Source: Vibrio rhizosphaerae (GTDB lineage Bacteria; Pseudomonadota; Gammaproteobacteria; Enterobacterales; Vibrionaceae). From it: a DNA stretch of 64,000 nt. The stretch's first letter is position 1. The number at the start of each line of letters is the position of its first letter. The translations under genes were made by a program, and so were the position numbers. Positions 41,523 to 49,296 of the stretch are shown here, in pieces. The stretch is from the NCBI RefSeq assembly GCF_024347095.1, contig NZ_AP024903.1, positions 1,736,001 to 1,800,000 of the forward strand, given 5' to 3'. The notes below the pieces were generated by a model, which was given only the letters and a program-made list of their open reading frames with translations, was not told the origin of the DNA and made no database searches.

Positions 41523-42145
41523 TTATCTATCTCAAACTTAATGATCTGAGTCATTCCCACCTGTTTTTCTGCCTTACCGTTCACAATCCGGGGCTGAAAT
41601 TTCCACTGCTTGATCGCACGTCGGGCCGAGCGGTCAAAAATCCGTTTGGGCTGGCTGTCGATCACTTGAACATTGACCGCCCGTCCGGTTTCATCAATAT
41701 CAAACTGCAGTGTCACTGAGCCTTCAATCTCCCGTCGCATCGCTTTGGGTGGATAATCAGGCTTCACCTGATAAAGCGGAATCGCCTGCTGACTGCCGCC
41801 AATCGCATTGATATCAAACGACGGAGCCTGAATAGCAACGCCTTCCAGCGCGGTCGACAGACCCAATGCCGGGACAGCGGTCATTTTCGGCACATGATTG
41901 ACCTGAGACTGTTGCTGTGCGGCCTGGGTCATTTGCGGGGCGACCGGTGGCTTGGGCTGTTCAGGCACACTTCTCTGCCGGCGTTGGACTTCATCATCCG
42001 GTTCGGTCATCAACATATTGAACTGCAAAGCAGGCTGCTCTTCCGGTTTCCGGTGCGAGCCGTTATCCACCATCCAGGCCATAAAACTAAACAGACCGAC
42101 AGAAAAAACCAGCGCAACCGGCAGCGCCAATAACCAGCGCATCAT
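41519..42145 (-). CDS. tonB2: TonB2, energy transducer
   Basis: 208 residues. An N-terminal membrane anchor (LALPVALVFSVGLFSFMAWMV) is followed by a Pro/Gln-rich spacer (PEQPKPPVAPQ) and a C-terminal TonB domain (YPPKAMRREIEGSVTLQFDI, RAIKQWKFQPRIVNG). It spans the periplasm and energises outer-membrane siderophore receptors. It is shorter in the spacer than classical TonB1, as known for Vibrio TonB2. Confidence 0.94.
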   Translation of the reverse strand: MMRWLLALPVALVFSVGLFSFMAWMVDNGSHRKPEEQPALQFNMLMTEPDDEVQRRQRSVPEQPKPPVAPQMTQAAQQQSQVNHVPKMTAVPALGLSTALEGVAIQAPSFDINAIGGSQQAIPLYQVKPDYPPKAMRREIEGSVTLQFDIDETGRAVNVQVIDSQPKRIFDRSARRAIKQWKFQPRIVNGKAEKQVGMTQIIKFEIDK

Positions 42146-42549
42146 TACCGCTTCTCCGCCGCCAACGCGATTTGTTTGACACCGGCACTTTTCGCCGCAT
42201 CCATGACTTCAACCACCGTACCGTTATACGCATGCTCATCGGCTTGGATTACCAAAGAAGCATCAGGTTTGTCCATTAGCATCTGTTCTAGTGTGGCCTG
42301 TACCCGTTCAACATCGACACGCCGTTTATCAATATAAATGTCGTTCGCCGCCGTTATCGCCACGAATACGCCCGCCTGTTTCTGACTGACCGCATGTGAT
42401 GCCTTTGGCCGGTTGACTTCAACACCGGATTCACGCACAAACGAACTGGTCACAATAAAAAAGATCAGCATGATAAAGACAATATCCAGCATTGAGGTCA
42501 GATCGACCTGCGCTTCATCCTGTTTTACTGAGCGTCTTCCCAGTCTCAT
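42145..42549 (-). CDS. exbD2: ExbD2, TonB2 complex proton channel subunit
   Basis: 134 residues with one N-terminal transmembrane helix carrying the proton-path Asp (VDLTSMLDIVFIMLIFFIV) and a periplasmic domain. It overlaps exbB2 by 4 nt and tonB2 by 1 nt. It is the partner of ExbB2. Confidence 0.94.
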   Translation of the reverse strand: MRLGRRSVKQDEAQVDLTSMLDIVFIMLIFFIVTSSFVRESGVEVNRPKASHAVSQKQAGVFVAITAANDIYIDKRRVDVERVQATLEQMLMDKPDASLVIQADEHAYNGTVVEVMDAAKSAGVKQIALAAEKR

Positions 42550-43085
42550 AAACGGCTCCTCAGTGATTTTTCAAGCTTCATTTCGAGCCACTGACATTTT
42601 TTATACAACCGGGCATAGATAAACATGCCCACCAATGCCGCGACCATACCGGCCATCGTCGGTAGTGTCGCCAGAGAAATTCCCGAAGCCATCAGCTTCG
42701 GCTGACTACTGCCCTGATTCGCCATCACATCAAAAACGGAGATCATGCCCGTCACCGTCCCGAGTAACCCCAACATCGGGCAGATACTGACCAGCACTTT
42801 GATAAAATTCAGATTTTGATACAAAGCATCGTGGGCCTGCCCCAGCCAGCTTTCCCGGATTGAACGCGCATACCATGAACTTTGATCATCGCGCTCAGTC
42901 CATGCTTCAATCCAGCGCTGTCTTTGCTTGGGGAAATGGAAAACCAAATAGATCAGGCGTTCAATAACCAGCAACCAGTTCAAACACACCACAGCCGCCA
43001 GCCACCATAACACCGAGCCCCCTTGCGCCATAAAATGGTTCAGCGGCAGCCACAGTTGGTGAAGCGGCATGAACAAACTTTCCAT
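42546..43085 (-). CDS. exbB2: ExbB2, TonB2 complex proton channel subunit
   Basis: 179 residues of the MotA/TolQ/ExbB family, with three transmembrane helices and the conserved SICPMLGLLGTVTGMISVFD and AGISLATLPTMAGMVAALVG stretches. It forms the pentameric proton channel with ExbD2. Confidence 0.94.
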   Translation of the reverse strand: MESLFMPLHQLWLPLNHFMAQGGSVLWWLAAVVCLNWLLVIERLIYLVFHFPKQRQRWIEAWTERDDQSSWYARSIRESWLGQAHDALYQNLNFIKVLVSICPMLGLLGTVTGMISVFDVMANQGSSQPKLMASGISLATLPTMAGMVAALVGMFIYARLYKKCQWLEMKLEKSLRSRL

Positions 43086-44446
43086 TACGCAGCCTGCTCC
43101 AAATCATCGTTCTGATCCTGTTCGGCTTGTGCCGCGACCAAACCAATGCCTTGTTTTTCAAGGATGATCCGAATACTTTCAGCCTGAGAAGAAAGAATAT
43201 TGTGAGCCAGCAGCATCGGCATCGCCGCCACTAACCCGAGCACGGTCGTGACCAGTGCCATCGAGATTCCCCCGGCCATGACTTTCGGATCGCCGTTTCC
43301 GAACTGGGTAATCACCTGAAATGTTTCAATCATCCCTGTCACGGTTCCGAGTAACCCGAGCATCGGTGCTAACGCGGCAAGGAGTTTGAGCATCGACAAT
43401 CCTTTTTCGAGATGGCTTTGTTCATCAACCACGACCTCCAGCAGACGCAGCTCTAACGCTTCGACACTCCGGTGCTTTTCTTTATCATAAACACTCAGCA
43501 CCCGGCCTAACGGATTATTCCCCGGTTGCTCAGGCGTTTTCAGCTGAACCTTAATTTTTCGCTTGATGGTTGCCAGTGAAATGCCCCGGAAGAGACCGAT
43601 AATGAGGCCAATGGCAAGCAGACCGAGAATAATATTCCCGACAATGCCACCCGCTTTAAGCCGATCCAGCAACGTCGGCGCGTTGGCCAGCTGAGTCAGC
43701 AGCGTTCCTTTTGACGGATCCACAATCATCGGCTGGGTCTGACCTGCCAGTAATGGGGCAATACTATTCAGCGTCGGCCCGTCATCCGGCTGTTTGAGAT
43801 AAGGAATCGCCACTTGCTTGTTGTGATCCCAGTTCATGTAACCTTGCTCAGTAACCAAACCAAATGCCCCCAGACGAGCAGCCGGCTCCGTCTGTTTAAT
43901 TCCCGCAGCATTAATATAAGGAATCTTCACCTGAGCGACTTCACCGCTCGCCCGGATTTGTTCGTTCATACTCTGCCACAGCCCGTTGAGTTGCTTCAGG
44001 GAAGGCAGAGATTTCGCGGCAACAATATCATCGACAACCGGTGTATAAGCTTGTCGATCAATTTGCGTGATCGAATGAGATAAATCTGATTTGAGGGATT
44101 TGGCGTTTTGCCGAACCACACCGAAAATTTCCCCCAACGAGCCCGTTTCCAGCCGCAGTTTTTCTTCCTGCTTCGCCAAAACACTTTCATTTTTACTGAA
44201 TTGGGCGGTCAGAGAGTCAATCTCTTTTTGCAGCCCGGCTTTGGTTTTTTGTAAACGCGCCGCAGTCTCACGCAGCGTTTGCTCGGTTTCTTGAAACCCC
44301 GCTTCCCTTTGACGGTTATGTTGTTGCTCTTGCTGTTGTGCGGTTTGCGCTTGATTGACTAAAGATGTTTGACCGTGAGTGTCATCAGCCATCACTGGCG
44401 TGGTCAGACTCAACAAGCAAAGGCTGAGGCATACTTTCAATTTCAT
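43085..44446 (-). CDS. ttpC: TtpC, ExbB-like protein with periplasmic coiled coil
   Basis: About 453 residues from the ATG at 44446: signal peptide ending TTPVMA, a periplasmic Gln/Glu-rich coiled coil (residues ~25-110), a mid region, then a C-terminal ExbB-type domain (LAPMLGLLGTVTGMIETF, GGISMALVTTVLGLVAAMPM). TtpC is a Vibrio-specific member of TonB2 systems required for iron uptake through TonB2. The ORF reads back to 44485, but the later start gives a clean signal peptide 1 nt after the upstream gene. Confidence 0.92.
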   Translation of the reverse strand: MKLKVCLSLCLLSLTTPVMADDTHGQTSLVNQAQTAQQQEQQHNRQREAGFQETEQTLRETAARLQKTKAGLQKEIDSLTAQFSKNESVLAKQEEKLRLETGSLGEIFGVVRQNAKSLKSDLSHSITQIDRQAYTPVVDDIVAAKSLPSLKQLNGLWQSMNEQIRASGEVAQVKIPYINAAGIKQTEPAARLGAFGLVTEQGYMNWDHNKQVAIPYLKQPDDGPTLNSIAPLLAGQTQPMIVDPSKGTLLTQLANAPTLLDRLKAGGIVGNIILGLLAIGLIIGLFRGISLATIKRKIKVQLKTPEQPGNNPLGRVLSVYDKEKHRSVEALELRLLEVVVDEQSHLEKGLSMLKLLAALAPMLGLLGTVTGMIETFQVITQFGNGDPKVMAGGISMALVTTVLGLVAAMPMLLAHNILSSQAESIRIILEKQGIGLVAAQAEQDQNDDLEQAA

Positions 44447-44447
44447 C

Positions 44448-45215
44448 TTATTTGGCCTCCGCGACAGAAAGAGAAACAGGCACATTTAACAAAGTCGGAG
44501 CAATACGTTGGTTGGCGAGATCAAACGCCTGATTAATCTGCGTCAACAACGCAGTATCGCCATTGATCCACTGATGTGACTGCATGTCCCACACCCAAAA
44601 TGACTGATGATTTAAACTTCTCGCGATGAGACTCAGACGCCCCACATAAAGGATATCCACCTCACGGGTTACCTTATCCGGGGTGGTAATATCATCCTGA
44701 TAGGTTGCGATCTTATTGCCGTAGTCCATTTCGATTTGGTAAGCCTCTAAGATACGACGATATTTTTCCGCTTCACTGACATCGGCCCGCCCCATCAACG
44801 CAGTCAATTTCTCAACACGTTCTTTGCGCTGTGCAAGCTTGATCGGTTTATCTTGTGCAATGATCTGTTTCAGTCCGTCAATCATGTGATACATCAACGG
44901 CACAATCCCCTGTCGGGTTTCTTTGATATCCCCGATTTGCTGCGACAGACTGGTCATTTCTTGGTTTTGGCTGTCAATCAAGGTCTTCAGATGATGGCGA
45001 TAGACTTGTAAATTATTCACCTCTTCTCTCAGCCTTTCGATGGATGCTTTTAATTCAAGCGATTCAGAAGCACTCTTATCAATCACCTTCTGACTACGTG
45101 CCGAAGTTTGATTGGTTTTTTCCTGAATGGCGTGGGCTTGATCGATTTGTGTTGCGAGTGTCGGAAATGCTGCCAATGCAGCCAAAGCGAATGCACTGTA
45201 TCTGAAACGATTCAT
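44448..45215 (-). CDS. DUF3450 periplasmic coiled-coil protein of the TonB2 operon
   Basis: 255 residues with a signal peptide (NRFRYSAFALAALAAFPTLA), then a long coiled coil (about residues 25-105) and a globular end containing QSFWVWDMQSHQWI. DUF3450 proteins are encoded first in TonB2 operons of vibrios, but their role is unknown. A Fur box precedes it. Confidence 0.9.
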   Translation of the reverse strand: MNRFRYSAFALAALAAFPTLATQIDQAHAIQEKTNQTSARSQKVIDKSASESLELKASIERLREEVNNLQVYRHHLKTLIDSQNQEMTSLSQQIGDIKETRQGIVPLMYHMIDGLKQIIAQDKPIKLAQRKERVEKLTALMGRADVSEAEKYRRILEAYQIEMDYGNKIATYQDDITTPDKVTREVDILYVGRLSLIARSLNHQSFWVWDMQSHQWINGDTALLTQINQAFDLANQRIAPTLLNVPVSLSVAEAK

Positions 45216-45252
45216 AGAGATAAATTGGGTTGCGTCAAATTGATTTCATCTT

Positions 45253-45271
45253 AATGAGAAAAACTCTCATT
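45253..45271. promoter_or_regulatory. Fur box of the TonB2 operon
   Basis: AATGAGAAAAACTCTCATT is a near-perfect 19-bp palindrome matching the 7-1-7 Fur pattern (TGAGAAAAACTCTCA core). It lies about 38 bp upstream of the first gene start at 45215, implying iron repression of the operon. Confidence 0.8.
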
Positions 45272-45383
45272 ATCAACCAATAAATCAATTGAAGGATGGA
45301 TAGCATTCGGCCAGACATACAACGCTATCGTTCTCAATCACTTCGGTATATGATTCAGGACATTTCCCCGCAAGGAGTCAATC

Positions 45384-46118
45384 ATGCAGCCCCGAATTGT
45401 CGGACACCGCGGTGTCGCCGGAAACTACCCGGAAAATACCATGGCCAGTATCATGGCCGCGATAGACCTTGGCCTTGAATGGATCGAAGTGGATATTCAG
45501 CCCACCAAAGATCAGGTTCTGGTGGTCTGTCACGATTATAAAATCAATCGTTGTAGTAATGGCAAGGGACGCATTGATGAACTAACCGTTGAGGAACTTC
45601 AACAGTTCGACTTCGGCAGTTGGTTTGCACCAAGCTTTGCCGGAGAAACCATTCTGACTTTGCAAGAACTGCTTAGAGTTGTGAAAGCAACGGGTATCCA
45701 TGTCAATCTCGAAGTGAAACTCGATCATGAGGCAACCGGCCCGGTGATTGCTTCACTCAAGAAAGAACTAGAGACCAGTGATGTCTCACCCGATTTGATT
45801 TTGTTATCCAGCTTCCATCATGATGTGATGCGGGAAATGAGTCGTCAGCTGCCTGAATTTCGTCTCGGTGTTTTAGCCGAAAGACTGAACAAAAAAATTA
45901 TCCGTCTGTTGGATGAAACATCCGCTTTCAGTTGCCATCTCAACGCACGCTGGCTGACCAAGAAACAGATTAAAAAGCTACGCGAAAAGTCAGTTGAGAT
46001 TTGGTGTTATACGGTCAACAACCCGCGTTTCCGACACCTGTCTGCCGTTGATGGGATTTTCAGTGATTTTCCGCAACGATTTTTAGCACCGGCAACGGCC
46101 CAAAAAACAGAAGCCTGA
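45384..46118 (+). CDS. Glycerophosphodiester phosphodiesterase (UgpQ-like)
   Basis: A 244-residue cytosolic GDPD TIM barrel: RIVGHRGVAGNYPENT (catalytic His), EWIEVDIQPTKDQVLVVCHDY (metal Glu/Asp and second His), VNLEVKLD. It hydrolyses glycerophosphodiesters to glycerol-3-phosphate. No signal peptide, hence UgpQ rather than GlpQ type. A perfect hairpin follows. Confidence 0.9.
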   Translation: MQPRIVGHRGVAGNYPENTMASIMAAIDLGLEWIEVDIQPTKDQVLVVCHDYKINRCSNGKGRIDELTVEELQQFDFGSWFAPSFAGETILTLQELLRVVKATGIHVNLEVKLDHEATGPVIASLKKELETSDVSPDLILLSSFHHDVMREMSRQLPEFRLGVLAERLNKKIIRLLDETSAFSCHLNARWLTKKQIKKLREKSVEIWCYTVNNPRFRHLSAVDGIFSDFPQRFLAPATAQKTEA

Positions 46119-46469
46119 TGCAGAAGTGTTTAATATAAGCTGATAGTCTGAATGCAATCTATCAGCTTCGTTTCCCTGATATGACTGGATCTTACTGGTT
46201 ACTCTGAATTAGTTTTGCCTCATTTATTGTTAGTGCTTTTACTCATTCATGTCTTGCTAACCTGAGTTTGCCTTACTTAAATTTATCCGATTGAGTTGAT
46301 AAATTAGCATTCCCCTTAATACACGACATTTGCGACCTAGTTTTCCTTCATGTGGCGTGACGTATTGATTACCTGTTGAGCTAATATGAAAAATGTCGCA
46401 TTATGGAAAGATGAAAGACGACAATTTGTCGTCTAATAGGCGTTATGTTTATAAGAGGATATGAAGTAG
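46119..46469 (+). other. 351-bp AT-rich gap before the cassette-like gene
   Basis: No ORF. It holds the 10-bp perfect hairpin AAGCTGATAG/CTATCAGCTT (46137-46168) that ends the GDPD gene. It also has CGACATTT/AAATGTCG arms about 80 bp apart, a 19-bp palindrome AGACGACAATTTGTCGTCT at 46416-46434, and immediately after it GGCGTTATGT (46439-46448), which resembles the 3' core of an integron attC. AT content rises sharply here. Confidence 0.5.
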
Positions 46470-47414
46470 TTGGTCTTTCAAATTTACTATAACTTAAGAG
46501 CGCTGGTACGGTTTTATCTGATATCGTACTTTGTTAAGTACCTTAGCAAAGAACATGATCAATTTGTTTTCTTACCTCGCTATGATATTGAACTATTCAT
46601 AGCGGAAAACACACATATCAAGGAAGGAAAGAGAGCTAGTAAAGACCTAGTAATGTACTCTAGAGTCAAGCTGAGATTTAAACCTCAAAAGGTATATAGC
46701 AAAAAACTAAGAGTTTTATCGGGCATCGATTCTGGATCCATGAGCGAACAGCAGTGCTATTTATCGTATGATTATTTAGCTCATATGAAAGTTTTTATTC
46801 ATGTTGAACAAAATAGATGGTCAGATTCTACGAATACATATTCAACCTTTACATTATTCAAATACTACCTATATAGAAAATTAGCTTTTTTCTACTTAGC
46901 AATAGCATGGGAAAAGATAAGCTGGCTAAAGAATAGAATTTTTCATCGTTTAAGACCGCTCGATGTAGTTAAGTCAAAATATGAATTATTCCAAGCTATT
47001 TTTGAGAGCAAAGATTTTGTAAAAAGTGGTGTATTTAATCAATCAGATTTAATAGATCTCCTTTATCCTAAAAAGGAGTATAAAGGTGTCATTCCAAGAA
47101 CGATTATTTCCAACTCTGTGAAGCTTCTTATAGACTCAGCGATTGAATCTGGTGAGCTTGCCTCGATAAATAAATACCGTCCGAATGAGAGAGTTAAGGT
47201 AACTGGTTTAGGTATAAACTTTTATACAGAAGCGAAAGAAGCCTACAAGAAAGATGTACAACTACTTAAGTTACAAAAATCGCAAACAGTTACCCAGAGA
47301 ACTGTTGCTTGGTTGACATTTGTACTTGCTATAGCCACTGTGCTTACGCTAGTTGATAAAGTCGATTTAATTCTATATTGGTGGAACTACCTTTGGTGTC
47401 TGTACGAAGCATAA
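46470..47414 (+). CDS. Unknown membrane protein in an integron-cassette-like context
   Basis: 314 residues, AT-rich, unlike its neighbours in base composition. The start is a TTG with AAGAGGA 10 nt upstream; no ATG fits. A hydrophobic patch lies near the N-terminus (YYNLRALVRFYLISYFV), another near 135-150, and a clear C-terminal transmembrane helix (VAWLTFVLAIATVLTLV) followed by a Trp-rich tail. No known domain recognised. The stop codon runs directly into an attC-like sequence, as in gene cassettes, and there is little room for a promoter. Function unknown. Confidence 0.75.
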   Translation: MVFQIYYNLRALVRFYLISYFVKYLSKEHDQFVFLPRYDIELFIAENTHIKEGKRASKDLVMYSRVKLRFKPQKVYSKKLRVLSGIDSGSMSEQQCYLSYDYLAHMKVFIHVEQNRWSDSTNTYSTFTLFKYYLYRKLAFFYLAIAWEKISWLKNRIFHRLRPLDVVKSKYELFQAIFESKDFVKSGVFNQSDLIDLLYPKKEYKGVIPRTIISNSVKLLIDSAIESGELASINKYRPNERVKVTGLGINFYTEAKEAYKKDVQLLKLQKSQTVTQRTVAWLTFVLAIATVLTLVDKVDLILYWWNYLWCLYEA

Positions 47415-47530
47415 ACATACAAGCATTCAAGACGGATTTCCAACGCCCGGTATTTTTGGTTTGAATCAGTTTTAGTGTTTACGACACAATGGATTAGATT
47501 GGATGGCAGGCGTTGCTCATCACTTAATGC
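47410..47530 (+). other. Vibrio-type attC recombination site, 3' core missing
   Basis: A ~120-bp imperfect palindrome. Arms: GCATTCAAG (47423-47431) against CTTAATGC (47523-47530), and CAACGCC (47441-47447) against GGCGTTG (47509-47515). The interior TTTTTGGTTTGAATCAG and TTTTAGTGTTTACG are, as I remember, typical of Vibrio superintegron attC sites. After CACTTAATGC, where GGCGTTA is expected, the sequence reads AACACTTAAA, so the 3' core is lost. Confidence 0.65.
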
Positions 47531-47595
47531 AACACTTAAAAGTTGGTTCTAAGTACTATGAGAGACAACTCAAAGCTTGGAAAGAATTTATTTAA
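47503..47595 (+). pseudogene. Short open frame after attC, possible 3' remnant of a gene
   Basis: A 30-codon frame overlapping the attC end and running on to a stop at 47595 (HLKVGSKYYERQLKAWKEFI). The last 20 codons look protein-like and could be the C-terminal scrap of a disrupted gene. Too short for identification; it may be chance. Confidence 0.25.
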
Positions 47596-47869
47596 AGGGG
47601 TAACGGTCGAAGCGGGTGGATACAGCTATGATGCTATCCCTTGAAATGCGTAAACAAGTGTTTAGGGTTTCAAGATACTTTTTCTAATCTGTAGGAAATT
47701 ACATAGAGTAATCCCACTAAACGATTTCTGCCCAACAATGCCCTGTAGGATGCAGAATGTAGGTGTACGATGAAGTCACACGGCATAATCAAAACTGTCA
47801 GATCGAGCCGGAACGAATACAGATATACCAATAAACCGGAACGCCAAGTCCCGGTTCATTGACACATCA
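47596..47869. other. Gap with terminator of the coiled-coil gene
   Basis: No gene seen. The inverted repeat AACCGG/CCGGTT (about 47837-47858, written on the minus strand) lies just beyond the stop of the minus-strand gene at 47870 and is its probable terminator. Confidence 0.5.
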
Positions 47870-48616
47870 TTACTCATCAATCCCCAGATCTTTGGCCAGC
47901 GCCTGAATTTCTTTCAAATCCATCTGATTGACTTTGATCAGCTGATTGACCTTACCCAAACGCTCATTGGCAGCATCCTGTTGATCACAGGCATCGGAAT
48001 GTGCATCCCACGAGGTGCCTTGCAGATAAAGATCACACTCTTTCTTCAGCTCTTTCTTCTTCTGCTGTAAGGTTTCCCGCTCTTTTTCCAGCGACTCAAG
48101 TGACTGCTTCACTTTCAGCTCTTTCTGGAACAGTTCACGAGACCGCTCAAACATCGTCGCCTGAAGATCAGCCTGATGATTCAGCCGGTTATTGACTTTG
48201 TTGACCTGAGTGATCTTCGACTTCTCTGTAGATAACTGCTTTGCCAGCTCAGCTTTTTCCTGAGCCAACTGCTCGACTTTGCTATTCAGCGCATCGACCT
48301 GCTTTTGGTAAGCACTTTTTTCGTCCGCTAACTTTTGGTCAAACTCTTTACTCAGCTGCTGAACTTTTAAATGTGTCTGTTGATCTGAGTCGACCAATGT
48401 TTTCTGATTGGCTTGTTCAAGCTGATGATAACGTGTTTCCAGCACCTGATAAGCCTCTTGCCAACGTTGTCCCGAGAGCAAAGCACCAATCAACCCGCCT
48501 GCGGCAATCCCTATCACAGCGGCGATACCAATGTAGATATACGTGCGTTTGTCTCTCTGCTCAATAACAACAACGTCTTCATCTCCATCATCCAAACTGT
48601 CAGATTGTTTATTCAC
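47870..48616 (-). CDS. Membrane-anchored coiled-coil protein
   Basis: 248 residues. Acidic N-terminus, one transmembrane helix (YIYIGIAAVIGIAAGGLIGALL, about 31-50), then ~170 residues of heptad coiled coil (EKAELAKQLSTEKSK, LEKERETLQQKKKELKKE) with two cysteines (ECDLYL, DACDQ). Start GTG with GGAG 5 nt upstream. No enzymatic motif. Possibly a structural or scaffold protein of the inner membrane. It follows a tiny membrane protein gene on the same strand. Confidence 0.82.
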   Translation of the reverse strand: MNKQSDSLDDGDEDVVVIEQRDKRTYIYIGIAAVIGIAAGGLIGALLSGQRWQEAYQVLETRYHQLEQANQKTLVDSDQQTHLKVQQLSKEFDQKLADEKSAYQKQVDALNSKVEQLAQEKAELAKQLSTEKSKITQVNKVNNRLNHQADLQATMFERSRELFQKELKVKQSLESLEKERETLQQKKKELKKECDLYLQGTSWDAHSDACDQQDAANERLGKVNQLIKVNQMDLKEIQALAKDLGIDE

Positions 48617-48632
48617 AATAACTCCATCTGCT

Positions 48633-48791
48633 TTAACGCATTAGTTCACTTACAACAACGGCGATCAGGTAAATTGCAAAGGCGCTGCACAGGACGACAA
48701 TAATGCCTTTCTGGATGTTTTCTCGAGTGTCGTATCGAACCAAAACATATGCAAGCGCAATCAAAACAAGAATTGCAATGAGTCTAACCAT
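48633..48791 (-). CDS. 52-residue double-pass membrane protein
   Basis: A small ORF from ATG 48791 to TAA 48633. Two hydrophobic helices (LIAILVLIALAYVLV and GIIVVLCSAFAIYLIAVVV) are joined by a charged loop (RYDTRENIQK). It ends 16 bp before the coiled-coil gene, whose ribosome-binding site overlaps this spacer, so the two are probably one operon. Unknown function. Confidence 0.65.
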   Translation of the reverse strand: MVRLIAILVLIALAYVLVRYDTRENIQKGIIVVLCSAFAIYLIAVVVSELMR

Positions 48792-48976
48792 AATTATTCC
48801 GCCTTACTCATTTGGGATTTATATCATGATTCTTTTATTTAAGGTCAGAGGAAAGTCGATAATACATCAAGTCATCATTTTTTATAGATTTACCTAAATT
48901 CTGTAAGTGACATCACAAAATTTTTGGATTAACATCACCGCGTAAATCATCATCTAGATGATTGTTCCAGTGAAGA
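48792..48976 (+). other. Promoter-side gap upstream of glycine riboswitch
   Basis: An AT-rich stretch between the divergent small membrane gene and the riboswitch. It must hold promoters for both; none is strong enough to call precisely. Confidence 0.35.
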
Positions 48977-49091
48977 CTACAGGAGAGAGGTTGTTAACCT
49001 ATTTTTAACACATTAGGTGAACATACCCGCCGAAGAAGTGAATCTTTCAGGTGCTTTATTCTTCCCCCATGAAGAATTGCGAGGACTGTAG
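48977..49091 (+). ncRNA. Glycine riboswitch, aptamer 1
   Basis: P1 CTACAG/CTGTAG encloses GGAGAGAGG, CGCCGAAGAAGTGAA and TCTTTCAGGTGC, then TGCGAGGACTGTAG. These are recognisable, somewhat diverged glycine aptamer motifs. It stands 9 nt before aptamer 2, the classic tandem arrangement known from V. cholerae in front of the same transporter type. Confidence 0.8.
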
Positions 49092-49100
49092 TTGGAGGAA

Positions 49101-49180
49101 CCTCTGGAGAGAATCGTTGAATCGATCGCCGAAGGAGCAAGTCCCATCCGGGATGAAACTCTCAGGCAAAAGGACAGAGG
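49101..49180 (+). ncRNA. Glycine riboswitch, aptamer 2
   Basis: P1 CCTCTG/CAGAGG encloses GGAGAGAATCG, CGCCGAAGGAGCAAG, AACTCTCAGGCAAAAGGACAG, nearly the full consensus. It controls the Na+/alanine-glycine symporter downstream. The ~115-nt expression platform that follows includes a TCGTCC/GGACGA hairpin at 49218-49238. Confidence 0.92.
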
Positions 49181-49296
49181 AGTGAAAGGCCCATTTTTTT
49201 GAAATTTATTCGACGCGTCGTCCGTTATTTCAGGACGATCACTTTATAATCAACCTTTCCTCTTCTCCTTATCTGTACTTATTTTAAGGGGAAATC

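Noticed and set aside
49101..49180. Glycine riboswitch first read as a single aptamer
   Set aside because: Closer reading showed a diverged upstream aptamer with its own P1 at 48977-49091, so it is the usual tandem form.
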